Source: Photorhabdus laumondii subsp. laumondii
GTDB taxonomy: Bacteria > Pseudomonadota > Gammaproteobacteria > Enterobacterales > Enterobacteriaceae
Direction of reading: 5' to 3'
DNA: 64,000 nucleotides
NCBI RefSeq assembly: GCF_003343245.1
Contig: NZ_CP024901.1
Coordinates: forward strand, 3,596,001-3,660,000
Part shown: positions 39,477 to 47,957 of the stretch, one piece after another
Position numbering within the stretch: position 1 is the stretch's first letter
Layout of the letters: every line of letters starts with the position of its first letter
Translations under genes and position numbers: made by a program
Notes under the pieces: model-generated
What the model saw: only the letters and a program-made list of their open reading frames with translations
The model's database searches: none
Told to the model about the DNA's origin: nothing

Positions 39477-39779
39477 ATGAGCCGTAGCCGATATACCCCG
39501 GAACAAAAACAACACCATGTGACCCAATGGCGCCACAGTGACCTGACCCGAAAACAGTATTGCGAACAGCATCAGCTGAGTTTTTCCGCTTTCCGCGACT
39601 GGATTGCCGACAGTAACAACATCCCCCAACCTCTCAGCCAGACACTGCCCGCCCTCTTACCGGTTTCACTCCAGCCTGACGACGCGCGCACCGTCACCCT
39701 GCATACCCCAGACGGCTATGCCATCGCCTGTCCATTGACGCTGTTGCCTGACGTGATGCGGGTACTGACCCGATGCTGA
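39477..39779 (+). CDS. tnpA: IS66 accessory protein TnpA
   Basis: 100 aa, helix-turn-helix protein of IS66 elements (SRSRYTPEQKQHHVTQW, then RKQYCEQHQLSFSAFRDW). The frame is open upstream to 39414, but homologous elements start at MSRSRY. Overlaps tnpB by 7 bp. A truncated inverted copy of the same gene is at 38457-38579. Confidence 0.85.
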   Translation: MSRSRYTPEQKQHHVTQWRHSDLTRKQYCEQHQLSFSAFRDWIADSNNIPQPLSQTLPALLPVSLQPDDARTVTLHTPDGYAIACPLTLLPDVMRVLTRC

Positions 39780-40108
39780 AACCGCAACAGCTCTTTCTGG
39801 TGCGAGAGCCCGTCGACATGCGCCGGGGCATTGATGCCCTGACCCAGCACCTGGAGGGGCTGAATTTGCGCTGGCAGGACGAAGCCGCTTTTATTTTCTG
39901 CAACAAGGCCCGCTCCCGTCTCAAGGTGTTGCGCTGGGACCGACACGGCGTCTGGCTGTGTACCCGCCGTCTGCACCGGGCCCATTTTGTCTGGCCGAAG
40001 CAGGGCGAGCGCAGCTGGGTGATGACGCCCGCCCAGTTTGACTGGCTCATCCGCGGCATTCACTGGCAACAGGTCGAGGGAGATGACCTGTCCGGCTGGC
40101 GAAACTAA
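39773..40108 (+). CDS. tnpB: IS66 Orf2-like protein TnpB
   Basis: 111 aa, the conserved IS66 second ORF: VREPVDMRRGIDALTQHLEG, then RSRLKVLRWDRHGVWLCTRRL and RGIHWQQVEG. Needed for transposition in IS66 elements; role not enzymatically defined. ATG overlaps the tnpA stop, indicating coupled translation. Confidence 0.95.
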   Translation: MLKPQQLFLVREPVDMRRGIDALTQHLEGLNLRWQDEAAFIFCNKARSRLKVLRWDRHGVWLCTRRLHRAHFVWPKQGERSWVMTPAQFDWLIRGIHWQQVEGDDLSGWRN

Positions 40109-40171
40109 TTCCGCTACCCCGGTCACACTTTTACCGGATAACGACGGGGAATTATCCGGTACACTGTCGGC

Positions 40172-41677
40172 ATGACGCTCAATGACTTAATCGCGCTGGA
40201 TGACCCCGGCCAGTTCCGCCTGCGGGCACTGGCGCTGCTTCAGCAACAAGGTGATTATATTCGCCAGCTGGAAGAGGCCCTGAAACAGGCGCAACGCTGG
40301 CGTTTTGGCGCGCACAGCGAAACCCTGCCTGCCGGTCCCAAACGCAGTCAGTTTGAGGAAGATGCCGATACCGATATCGCGGTGCTGGAAACCCGGCTGT
40401 CACGCCTGCATATCAAGGAAAACGCGACCCCGGCCCAGCCTAAACGTCAGCCTTTGCCGGCGACTTTACCCCGTGAAGATATCCGGCTGGCGCCGGAGAC
40501 GGAGAGCTGCCCGGATTGCGGTCATGCCCTGCGCTTTTTGCGTGATGAAATCAGTGAGCGACTGGAATACCGTCCGGCCACGTTTATCGTCCGGCGCTAT
40601 ATCAGCCCGCAGTACAGCTGCGCGCGCTGTCAGTGTGTGCATGCTAAAGCCCAGCCCGCCCATCTTATTGAAAAGGGCCTTCCAGAGCCGGGGTTGCTGG
40701 CTCAGGTGGTGGTCGCTAAATATCGTGACCACCTGCCGCTCTACCGTCAGCAGCAAATCTATGCCCGCAGCGGTGTCACCCTGGCCCGCAGCACCCTGTC
40801 GGACTGGGTGGGGCAGGTGGCGGTGGCGTTGCAACCGTTAGCCGATGCCCTGAAGCAGACGCTGCTGACGTCCCCGGTGCTGCATGCCGATGAGACCCCG
40901 TTGCCGATACTGGCCCCGGGAAAAGGCCAGACCCAGCGAGCTTACCTGTGGACGTCTGTCACCGGCCCCGATACCTCGCCGGCAGTGGTATACTATGAGC
41001 TGCATCCCGGCCGCAGCGGCCGTTATGCCCAGAGCCTGCTGAAAGACTGGTCGGGCGGCACGTTGGTGACGGATGACTATGCCGGTTACAACGCACTGCA
41101 TGCCCGGGCGGATATCACCGAAGCGGGTTGCTGGGCTCACGCCCGCCGCAAATTCTTTGACCAATACAAAGCGAGCCAAAGTCCGGTGGCGAAACAGGCG
41201 CTGGATGGCATTCGTGACCTGTACAAGCTGGAGCGAAAAATCAAACACCGGCCGCCGGATAAACGGCGTCAGTGGCGGCAGCGTTATGCCCGGCCGTGGC
41301 TGAATGAGTTCCGGTCCTGGTTGCAAACGATGCAGACCCAAACGGCCCCCAACTCGGGGTTACGCAAAGCGATAGATTACACGCTGAAGCGCTGGTCGGC
41401 GCTGGTGTGTTATCTGGATGACGGGGGGGTGCCGATAGACAACAACCGGGCGGAGAATGCGGTCCGGGGTGTGGCGCTCGGCCGAAAGAACTGGCTTTTT
41501 GCGGGTTCACTGGCCGCGGGGCAACGGGCGGCCATGATAATGAGCCTGCTGGAAACGGCCAAAGCCAACGGACATGAGCCCTGGGTCTGGTTACGTGATG
41601 TCCTCAGCCGGCTGCCTGTCTGGCCGAACAATCGGTTGAATGAGCTGTTGCCCTGGCCTGAGAATCCCTTCCGTTAA
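40172..41677 (+). CDS. tnpC: IS66-family transposase TnpC
   Basis: 501-aa DDE transposase. N-terminal leucine-rich/coiled part (about 1-75), zinc-finger-like CPDCGHALRFL and CARCQCVHAKAQPAHLIEKG (about 110-170), helical DPLPLYRQQQIY-type segment, and catalytic core with HADETPLPIL, LVTDDYAGYNAL and the Glu in PIDNNRAENAVRG. Full length and uninterrupted, so the element is probably functional. Confidence 0.95.
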   Translation: MTLNDLIALDDPGQFRLRALALLQQQGDYIRQLEEALKQAQRWRFGAHSETLPAGPKRSQFEEDADTDIAVLETRLSRLHIKENATPAQPKRQPLPATLPREDIRLAPETESCPDCGHALRFLRDEISERLEYRPATFIVRRYISPQYSCARCQCVHAKAQPAHLIEKGLPEPGLLAQVVVAKYRDHLPLYRQQQIYARSGVTLARSTLSDWVGQVAVALQPLADALKQTLLTSPVLHADETPLPILAPGKGQTQRAYLWTSVTGPDTSPAVVYYELHPGRSGRYAQSLLKDWSGGTLVTDDYAGYNALHARADITEAGCWAHARRKFFDQYKASQSPVAKQALDGIRDLYKLERKIKHRPPDKRRQWRQRYARPWLNEFRSWLQTMQTQTAPNSGLRKAIDYTLKRWSALVCYLDDGGVPIDNNRAENAVRGVALGRKNWLFAGSLAAGQRAAMIMSLLETAKANGHEPWVWLRDVLSRLPVWPNNRLNELLPWPENPFR

Positions 41678-41826
41678 CATCCCATTTTGTGGTTATCTGA
41701 CCACGCAAGGTGAGTTCACCGGAACATTACAGTTGATAGCCCGAAAGGATCGATCCAACCCGTCGGATTATGAACGTAACTATAAAGACGGAATGTTTAA
41801 TGTGCTGAATGGGAACTAGATAAAAG

Positions 41827-41856
41827 AGCCGGAAGATCACGGAGATCTTTCCGGCT
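41827..41856 (-). terminator. Terminator after second orphan immunity gene
   Basis: AGCCGGAAGATC / GATCTTTCCGGCT stem, 5-nt loop; second of three related hairpins in the locus. Confidence 0.8.
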
Positions 41857-41862
41857 TAAACA

Positions 41863-42243
41863 TTATTTACTATATATATCACATCGTTGGAACGTTAAGG
41901 CTTCCAACTCCAAAGAAACACTCCACTCGTCTCCTTTGAGATTGAAAGAGTAAAAATCACCTTTTTCTAAAAAAATTAATTCGGATGAAGTGATCTTTTG
42001 CCAGTTAACTATTTCAACTTTTCTCAAAAACTGACCAATGATTTTAATAACAATGACATTATAATCTTTCCCCCATACTCCCCATTTAGCGACTTCTTTT
42101 TCTGGTCTTTGTGTTACATGGATATTTAGTGATACCTGATCTGCTATATCGAGTCCAACTTGTCCAAGAAGAATGTCATCTTTTAATCCTTCAGGAAAAA
42201 GTGAAATTAAGAATTTGTTATTTATGACTTCAATAATGTTCAT
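41863..42243 (-). CDS. Putative immunity protein for orphan Rhs tip 2
   Basis: 126 aa, no signal peptide, mixed beta-strand-rich sequence with acidic patches (LKDDILLGQVGLDIADQVSL, AKWGVWGKDYNVIVIKIIGQ). No family recognised. Located 9 bp after the orphan toxin tip at 42253-42630 and followed by the shared hairpin, so immunity function is inferred from position and size. Confidence 0.65.
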   Translation of the reverse strand: MNIIEVINNKFLISLFPEGLKDDILLGQVGLDIADQVSLNIHVTQRPEKEVAKWGVWGKDYNVIVIKIIGQFLRKVEIVNWQKITSSELIFLEKGDFYSFNLKGDEWSVSLELEALTFQRCDIYSK

Positions 42244-42252
42244 GTTATTTCC

Positions 42253-42630
42253 CTAAAAGTTATAGTGACCATGAGTTCCCGGAACATCACCTGTATTCAA
42301 GTTATCGGGTGGCCTGACGTTAAAATGAGGCTCTGCTCCATGTAAAGGTGTTGCTTTTGCGTGCCCTAAGCTGTGTTCTTGAATAATTACCGTAGAACCA
42401 TTTTTATCTTTAAAATGATATTGCCGTGCTTCAATCGCAACGCCTTTGGAATCACGAATAAAATCACCATAACCATCTTTCAATTTAGCTTTGGATATCT
42501 CAAATGGATGCTGGCTATTAAGGATTCCCGCATCTCTCTTGGCCTGCCGTAGCGCACCACGACGACTTTTCCCTTCATAGGTCGTTTTCTTGTTCTTAGT
42601 CCCTGGACATCCGGCTAACCCGAGCGGGTC
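42253..42630 (-). pseudogene. Orphan Rhs C-terminal tip 2 (predicted HNH-type nuclease)
   Basis: Frame opens directly after TAA with DPLGLAGCPGTKNKKTTYEG, the Rhs DPxGL junction plus tip, and runs to the stop at 42253 (125 codons) without an ATG near the start; a TTG at 42483 is the only inner candidate. The C-terminal part is rich in conserved-looking His: ARQYHFKDKNGS, QEHSLGHAKATPLHG, EPHFNVRP and a final HGHYNF, which resembles HNH/EHHH-type nuclease tips of polymorphic toxins. Separated from its core; immunity gene adjacent. Not expected to be secreted without a core, but could be reactivated by recombination into the upstream rhs. Confidence 0.75.
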
Positions 42631-42957
42631 TTAGGGACTGCCCCGACACGACCCTACTTTTTGACCGGGATTTTTTCTTTAATAACAACCTGTTAAAGAG
42701 CCACTTCGTCCCTCTGCCCTCACCGCCGCGAACCCAAAACCCCGATGTGCACTTTGCCGATTTTAGCTCACTTTTTCCCCGATGTCAGTGCCGGGTTTCG
42801 CCCCGCTTTTTCTGCCAGAACCGGGTTTTATCAGGAACCCGTGGCGGCGGTGCAGCTTGCCTGCGCCGCTGACGCGGGTTGGCCGGGTGCGGGCGGGCCA
42901 GGCCCGCAGGTGAAACTTTTCAGCGGGGAGCCCCCGCCCGCGGGGGCGGACGGGGCG
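42631..42957. other. Scar region between orphan tip 2 and repeat copy B
   Basis: Very GC-rich in 42780-42957, unlike the AT-rich tips, and may be residual Rhs-locus DNA. A plus-strand frame (42745-43062) runs through it into repeat copy B but shows low-complexity Pro/Gly/Ala sequence and no domain. I see no other feature. Confidence 0.4.
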
Positions 42958-43105
42958 GAGATACGTGCCTGTGCCGTGAATGACGAGGAAGCGTATCAGA
43001 TCAAAGATGCGATCTCTAAGCTCCAATCTGCGTTGGTTTACTGTGGATATGCACCAAGGTAGATCATAATAAAGCCGGAAGATCTCGGGGATCTTCCGGC
43101 TTTAT
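42958..43105 (+). repeat. Copy B of the 146-bp repeat ending in a terminator
   Basis: Matches 38653-38798, reading RACAVNDEEAYQIKDAISKL ... YCGYAPR and TAG at 43060-43062, then the hairpin. Both copies lie immediately beyond an Rhs immunity gene, converging on it. Confidence 0.7.
43069..43105 (-). terminator. Terminator after rhs immunity gene
   Basis: Perfect 16-bp stem ATAAAGCCGGAAGATC / GATCTTCCGGCTTTAT with a 5-nt loop, the strongest of the three related hairpins. Ends 3 bp from the immunity stop codon. Confidence 0.85.
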
Positions 43106-43108
43106 TAA

Positions 43109-43456
43109 TTAACTAGCATTATATATATCGTGCAGATTACTATTTTTATTTAAGTTAACTATACTTTCCTTTTTATAGGTCAATATTAGCTCACCTTTAT
43201 TTTCATCATTTTCTATTGCACGTACACCATCAATAACACAAAGAATACCGAACAATGTATTATCAGCTACTATTCTTATTATTTTATTGATTATCTCTTT
43301 CTCTTCCTTCGATTTTTCATTATAAAAATCAGATAGTTCAATTAGTTCTCTTTGTGGTTTTCTACCTGGGGGAGATTCAAGTATTGAGATAGTGTCTTCG
43401 ATAGCAGCATCTCTTACTACAAGCTTTAATATATCTACAAATAGTTGAGAATTCAT
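43109..43456 (-). CDS. Putative immunity protein of the intact Rhs toxin
   Basis: 115 aa, mostly helical and charged (VDILKLVVRDAAIEDTISIL, KSKEEKEIINKIIRIVADNT), no signal peptide, family not recognised. It begins 4 bp after the rhs stop, matching the toxin/immunity layout, and is AT-rich like the toxin tip rather than like the GC-rich core. Function inferred from position. Confidence 0.7.
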   Translation of the reverse strand: MNSQLFVDILKLVVRDAAIEDTISILESPPGRKPQRELIELSDFYNEKSKEEKEIINKIIRIVADNTLFGILCVIDGVRAIENDENKGELILTYKKESIVNLNKNSNLHDIYNAS

Positions 43457-43460
43457 CTTA

Positions 43461-46400
43461 TTACCTTATTTTAGTGAAGGCTTCTGGATACATTTCTTTA
43501 TTTAAATTGTGCAAATCTTTTATTGCTGAAGGAGGAGCATTAGTATAATTGCGCAAGTCTCTAATATCTTTTGCCAATAAATCTCTAGCCGATCCCGTAT
43601 AAGGTCCTTTCATTGTAGGAATCAGTTTATGTTCTCCTCTAGGGAGAGCTATTGATGGAGCTACTTTAGGATCATAACCAGTAATTACTTGCCCCGCAGG
43701 ATGTTTTTGAGCCGTATGGTGGATATCTAATTTATCACCCACCTTAGAACGTCTCTGTAAATCATCGAATGTACTAACTTCATATTTTTGTGTTGGACAA
43801 GCTGCCAACCCGAACGGGTCTATCCAATTGACCGGATCATGGACATACCCGTACGGGTTAACGCCACCACTAAGATTCAGAGGATCAGGCGATAAGTACT
43901 GGCCCGTATCACTCTCGTAATAACGGTGCCGATTATAAAATAAACCGCTTTCCCTGTCTTCATACTGACCAGCAAACCGGAAATTACACGTCAGGTTGCG
44001 CGGGTCATTGACCGTCAGCACCGGCCAGCATTCCGGCTCGCCCCAGGTGAGCAGTCGTCCTGCCCATATCAGCTCCCCGGCTTCGGTCAGGATTTCCCGT
44101 ACGGTCCCTTGATGATCACTCACCACATAGTACAGCTGGCCTTTTTCAAACCGGGCCAAAGGCGTCAGGGCACCCGGCTCATACAGCCAGTGAATGCTCT
44201 GTTCATAGTCAACGGTGCCATCCGCATACACCGGCGTTTCTTCGATCAGTTGCTCGCCGCTCCACAGGTAATCATAGCCGATTATCGCGGTTGGTTTCAC
44301 CGGCGGTCCGGCGGCGTCCACCTCCTGTCGTTTGCCAATCCGTCGCCCGAAGGCATCATAGCAATAACGCCAGCGCACCCCTTCCGGGCTGATAAAGCCG
44401 GTCAGCCGGTCGTGCGCATCCCAGCGGTAGCGCCAGGTCCGCGGCCGGTAGCCCCACCGCCGTTCGGTTTTCTCTGTCCGTCGCCCGTTTTCATCGTAGC
44501 GATACGTGCAGGCACCGTGCTGAATCACCCTCCCCGCCTGCTGGGTGTGGTAGCTCTGGCGCAGGTCTTCACTGAGCCGTTCCGGTACCCGTTTTTGGTA
44601 ATGCAGGTGCTGGCCGGCATCGTATACAAACTGTTCGTCACAGGCCCGCGGCCCGCCAAACTGGGTGGTCACCACCTGGTCGTTGACATTGTAGCCGTAG
44701 CGCGTCTCGTCCCAGCGGGTGTCTTCAATGCAGGCCACGTTGTAGGCCGGGGTGTAATGCCAGTGGCGGGTCACCGCGCTGCCGCGCGGCGGGAAATGCG
44801 GGTCGGCCTCGTACAGGGTCTGTTTGAACCAGTCGGAGCTGCGCCCGGCGGTCTGATGGGCCAGCAGCCCGACCGGGGTGTAGGCCTGTGACTGGATAAA
44901 GCCGGCAGCGCTTTCCCGCGCGATTTCCCGGCCCAGCCCGTCATGCTGCATCTGCAACGGGGCATGGCCGTCCAGCTGCCACTGCATCAGCCGGCCGTTG
45001 AGGCCGTAGTACCAGCTGACCGCGGGCAGGGTGTCCATCTGGCGGCCGGCGGGCAGGCCGCTTCGCGGGTCCCACTGATGGCTGACGGCGCGTCCGTTAA
45101 TTGTCTCTTTGGTCAGGCGGCCGGATTCATCATATGCAAACGTCACCACCGCGTCCGGGTTGGTGGCCCGTATCAGCCGTCCCTGCGCGTCATGGTCGTA
45201 GGTGGTGACCGAGCATAACGTGCACTGTTCGGCCTCTTCCTGCCACGCTTCCTGGCGGGTCAGGCGGTCGTCGTCGGTGTAACACCAGCGCAGCAGCTGG
45301 TGATTGGGATAACGGGCGGTGAGGCGACGCCCGGCGGCGTCATACTGATAATGAATGGTCCGGCCGGTAAAATCGGTTTCGCTAATCACCCGGCCGGCCG
45401 GGTCACGGGTGTAGTGGTAGGTGTCGCCGGTTTCGCTGGTCACGGTTTTCAGGCGGGTCAGCCGGTCGTAGCCAAAGGTCAGGGCGGTGCCGTCCGGGCG
45501 GGTGAGGCGGCTGAGCCGGTCAAAGGCGTCATAGGTATAGCGGGTGGTCCGGCCTTCCCCGTCAGTCACCGCCGAGACCCGGCGTTCGCTGTCGTAGTCA
45601 ATCGTCTGCCGGATGCCGTCCGGTAAGCCAATCTCGCTGATACTGCCCGCCGGGTTGGCATGAAACGGGCTGGGGTGGTAGTGGGTCTGCTGATGTAACG
45701 CGTCGGTGACCCGCAGCAGCCGGCCCAGGCCGTCGGTGTCAAACCGGGTCAGGGCACCGTCCGGGGCCTGAATTTCACTGAGCTGTTGCCGTTCATAGCC
45801 GTAGCGCCAGGTGCGGCCATCGGGCAAGACCCGGCGCAGGATTTCCCCGCGCGGGCCGTAACGGGTCTCTTCAACCCGCCCCTGGGGGTCGATAACCGAG
45901 GCCAGGTTGCCCTGTTCGCTGTAATGCAGTTGCCAGCGGGCACCATCCGGTTGAGTGACCCGGGTAAGCTGGCCGTATTCGTCGTAATCGTAAGCAGTGA
46001 GGTCCCCGGTGGATGACATGACGCCGGTCAGCTCGCCGTAAGGGCTGTACTCATACGCCGTGGTCCGGCCCAGCGGGTCGGTTTCGGCGACTTTGTGACT
46101 GAAATCCCATTCAGTCCGGGTGTCATGGCCGAGCGGGTCAACCTGGCGGGTCACCAGGCCGTCGGCGTTATAGTGATAGCGGGTACAGCCGCCTTCGGCA
46201 TCGAAATAGGTGGTGACGCGGCGTTCGTCATCGTATTCAAAACGGTCCTGCCAGTATCCCTGCGGGGTGGTGGTGGCCGTCACCCGGCCCGCGTTATCGT
46301 AGTGCACAGTGACATCGGTTTTATCGGTGTCATGCCAGCGGGTCATGTTCCCCTGCGGCGTGTATTCATGCCACAGGTGGTGAAACTGAAAGGTGTCACA

Positions 46401-47957
46401 TTCCGCCAGATACCCCGGATTATCATAGCGGCAGGTCACCAGCCGCTGGCGCTGTCCGGCGTGCAGCCAGTCAATGGCCGTGAGCTGCTGGTGCTCGTAA
46501 TGCAGCGCCAGGGTCGTCATGTCGGCATGGACGAGGCGGGTCAGGCGGTGGTGTTCATCGTAACGAAAGACGGTCTGATTGCCGTTGCGGTCCTCTATCG
46601 TGGACAGGCGGCGTTTATCGCCCTGGACCGCGGCAAAACTCAGTATCTGCCGGGTGCGGCGGTTGAACAGGCGCAGTTCGCCGTCGCGCCGGCCGTACAG
46701 CAGGTAATGACCGGCATGGAGGTTGACCGAGAAGACGTTTTCCTTCGGGGTATGGAAGGTGTAAATCACCCCTTCGCCATCGGTGAAATGGGTTTCCTCG
46801 CCGTCGCGGCGCAGGTGCTGCGACCAGTCATCGGCCCATTTGGGGCCGAACAGCCCGGACAGGGCGGCGGTGGAGCGGTAAGTCCGGTTCAGGGTCAGCG
46901 GCAAGACTCCCGGCAGGGCCAGCACCGGCCAGACCTGTAAGAAGTCGCCGGTCGCCACATCCACCGGCTCGCCGGCTTTGCTACAGAGCTGGCTGTCACC
47001 GCCGGTTTTTTTCACCGACGGGGTGGGTTCCGCCCCGGATTTGGCTTTGCCGCCGTTGCTTTTCCGGCCAAGCGGTAGCGGGAGCAGGCCGGCAATGGCG
47101 ACCAGCCAGCGCAGGTCCTGGTTGCTGGCGGTCAGGATAGTCAGGGCGTCACCGGTTTGCGGGGTGAGGGCAATCGAGGCGGCGGCACTGTTGATATTGG
47201 CGTCACAGGTGGTGCGGTGGCCCAGCCGGGCAATCGGTTTGCCGTTGGCAAACACCGTTTTCGCGCCTTCGGCAATCACCACCGGGCCGGGGTGGTCGCT
47301 GCACACAATTTTGTCCCCCTGACGGGCCACCGGCTGGCCTTCAAAGAAGACATCTGGCGACCCTTCGACAATCTGGCCCTTATTCGCCCCGTACTGCCCG
47401 AGTGCCGCGCCCACGGATGAGACCAGTCCGCCGACAAAACCGCCCGCCAGGCCGGCCGCCGCCCCGGCGACTACGGCCATCGCCAGACCGCCGGTTGCCA
47501 CAATTAACCCGCCGACGGCCACCGCCGCCAGCGCGCCGAGCAACACGCCGCCCAGCGCTCCCCATAAGCCGGCGCTTTTGTTCTGGTGGGCAATCGCATC
47601 CCCGAGCCGGGCCGGGGCCTGGCCTTCGGTGGCGACCGTACGCCGGCCAAAAAAAACCATCACGCCATGCGTAAGGCTTTCGCCGATATCATTGCCTATC
47701 TGAACTCCCAACTTCCCGGCGGCTACTCCTGCGACCAGCGGGAGGACGGCGGGGGCACCGCCCATCGCAACGGTATACGTCATTGCTGCCGCCAGCGAAT
47801 GATACTGAAAACGCTCACTTTCCAGATAATTTAGCACCGTATCGGCAGAAGAGCTGATTTCGGTCGGCGGCGGAGCATTCCCTGCTGAGGTCGTCTCTGT
47901 TCTGGTTGTGCGCAGCGCAGCGCCGGCCCCCAGCCAGGCCATCATTAATACGCTCAT
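43461..47957 (-). CDS. PAAR-domain Rhs polymorphic toxin (T6SS-type)
   Basis: 1498 aa. Residues 115-124 hold a prePAAR-like motif (ARLGDAIAH), 130-186 are Gly/Ala-rich hydrophobic helices, about 196-262 the PAAR domain (EGSPDVFFEGQPVARQGDK... RTTCDANIN). From about 340 to 1380 are Rhs/YD repeats (RTYRSTAALSGLFGPKW, many YDxxGRL units) ending in the core signature YDRESGLFYNRHRYYESDTGQY and WIDPFGL. The last 114 residues are the variable tip with LDIHHTAQKH, IALPRGEHKLIP and YTNAPPSAIKDLHNLNKEMY; the His-His pair suggests a metal-dependent nuclease, not proven. The core is GC-rich, the tip AT-rich, as usual for exchangeable tips. No vgrG, hcp or EagR-type chaperone is in the window. GGGAGGGG precedes the ATG. 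Confidence 0.93.
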   Translation of the reverse strand: MSVLMMAWLGAGAALRTTRTETTSAGNAPPPTEISSSADTVLNYLESERFQYHSLAAAMTYTVAMGGAPAVLPLVAGVAAGKLGVQIGNDIGESLTHGVMVFFGRRTVATEGQAPARLGDAIAHQNKSAGLWGALGGVLLGALAAVAVGGLIVATGGLAMAVVAGAAAGLAGGFVGGLVSSVGAALGQYGANKGQIVEGSPDVFFEGQPVARQGDKIVCSDHPGPVVIAEGAKTVFANGKPIARLGHRTTCDANINSAAASIALTPQTGDALTILTASNQDLRWLVAIAGLLPLPLGRKSNGGKAKSGAEPTPSVKKTGGDSQLCSKAGEPVDVATGDFLQVWPVLALPGVLPLTLNRTYRSTAALSGLFGPKWADDWSQHLRRDGEETHFTDGEGVIYTFHTPKENVFSVNLHAGHYLLYGRRDGELRLFNRRTRQILSFAAVQGDKRRLSTIEDRNGNQTVFRYDEHHRLTRLVHADMTTLALHYEHQQLTAIDWLHAGQRQRLVTCRYDNPGYLAECDTFQFHHLWHEYTPQGNMTRWHDTDKTDVTVHYDNAGRVTATTTPQGYWQDRFEYDDERRVTTYFDAEGGCTRYHYNADGLVTRQVDPLGHDTRTEWDFSHKVAETDPLGRTTAYEYSPYGELTGVMSSTGDLTAYDYDEYGQLTRVTQPDGARWQLHYSEQGNLASVIDPQGRVEETRYGPRGEILRRVLPDGRTWRYGYERQQLSEIQAPDGALTRFDTDGLGRLLRVTDALHQQTHYHPSPFHANPAGSISEIGLPDGIRQTIDYDSERRVSAVTDGEGRTTRYTYDAFDRLSRLTRPDGTALTFGYDRLTRLKTVTSETGDTYHYTRDPAGRVISETDFTGRTIHYQYDAAGRRLTARYPNHQLLRWCYTDDDRLTRQEAWQEEAEQCTLCSVTTYDHDAQGRLIRATNPDAVVTFAYDESGRLTKETINGRAVSHQWDPRSGLPAGRQMDTLPAVSWYYGLNGRLMQWQLDGHAPLQMQHDGLGREIARESAAGFIQSQAYTPVGLLAHQTAGRSSDWFKQTLYEADPHFPPRGSAVTRHWHYTPAYNVACIEDTRWDETRYGYNVNDQVVTTQFGGPRACDEQFVYDAGQHLHYQKRVPERLSEDLRQSYHTQQAGRVIQHGACTYRYDENGRRTEKTERRWGYRPRTWRYRWDAHDRLTGFISPEGVRWRYCYDAFGRRIGKRQEVDAAGPPVKPTAIIGYDYLWSGEQLIEETPVYADGTVDYEQSIHWLYEPGALTPLARFEKGQLYYVVSDHQGTVREILTEAGELIWAGRLLTWGEPECWPVLTVNDPRNLTCNFRFAGQYEDRESGLFYNRHRYYESDTGQYLSPDPLNLSGGVNPYGYVHDPVNWIDPFGLAACPTQKYEVSTFDDLQRRSKVGDKLDIHHTAQKHPAGQVITGYDPKVAPSIALPRGEHKLIPTMKGPYTGSARDLLAKDIRDLRNYTNAPPSAIKDLHNLNKEMYPEAFTKIR

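Larger units (their letters stand above)
39392..41730 (+). mobile_element. Complete IS66-family element
   Basis: 2339 bp with three ORFs. Terminal inverted repeats match GTAAnnnTCCGGTnAnCTCACC at both ends (left GTAAACGTCCGGTCATCTCA; right end, minus strand, GTAATGTTCCGGTGAACTCA). An 8-bp target duplication AGTTGATA is present at 39384-39391 and 41731-41738, so insertion is recent and unrearranged. Confidence 0.95.
39039..41796 (-). pseudogene. Displaced Rhs tip module interrupted by IS66
   Basis: Reading on the minus strand from 41796 (just after an in-frame TAA) gives TFRLYSYVHNPTGWIDPFGL, the typical end of an Rhs core with the DPxGL cleavage motif. If the IS and one copy of the target duplication are removed, the frame continues exactly as ...DPFGLSTVTVGRWMSPEE into the toxin at 39383-39039. 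The module thus has a core-homology stub, tip and immunity gene but no own start, the form of a tip displaced by recombination before the IS arrived. Confidence 0.85.

Noticed and set aside
42745..43062. 105-codon plus-strand ORF ending in the repeat copy B frame
   Set aside because: Its first 70 residues are low-complexity Pro/Gly/Ala from a GC-rich scar and have no counterpart in copy A; only the last 32 residues are shared, so it is treated as a chance fusion with a gene fragment.
44109..46940. Long plus-strand ORFs (up to 281 codons) opposite rhs
   Set aside because: The GC-rich repetitive Rhs core leaves the complementary frames open; no start signals or domains.
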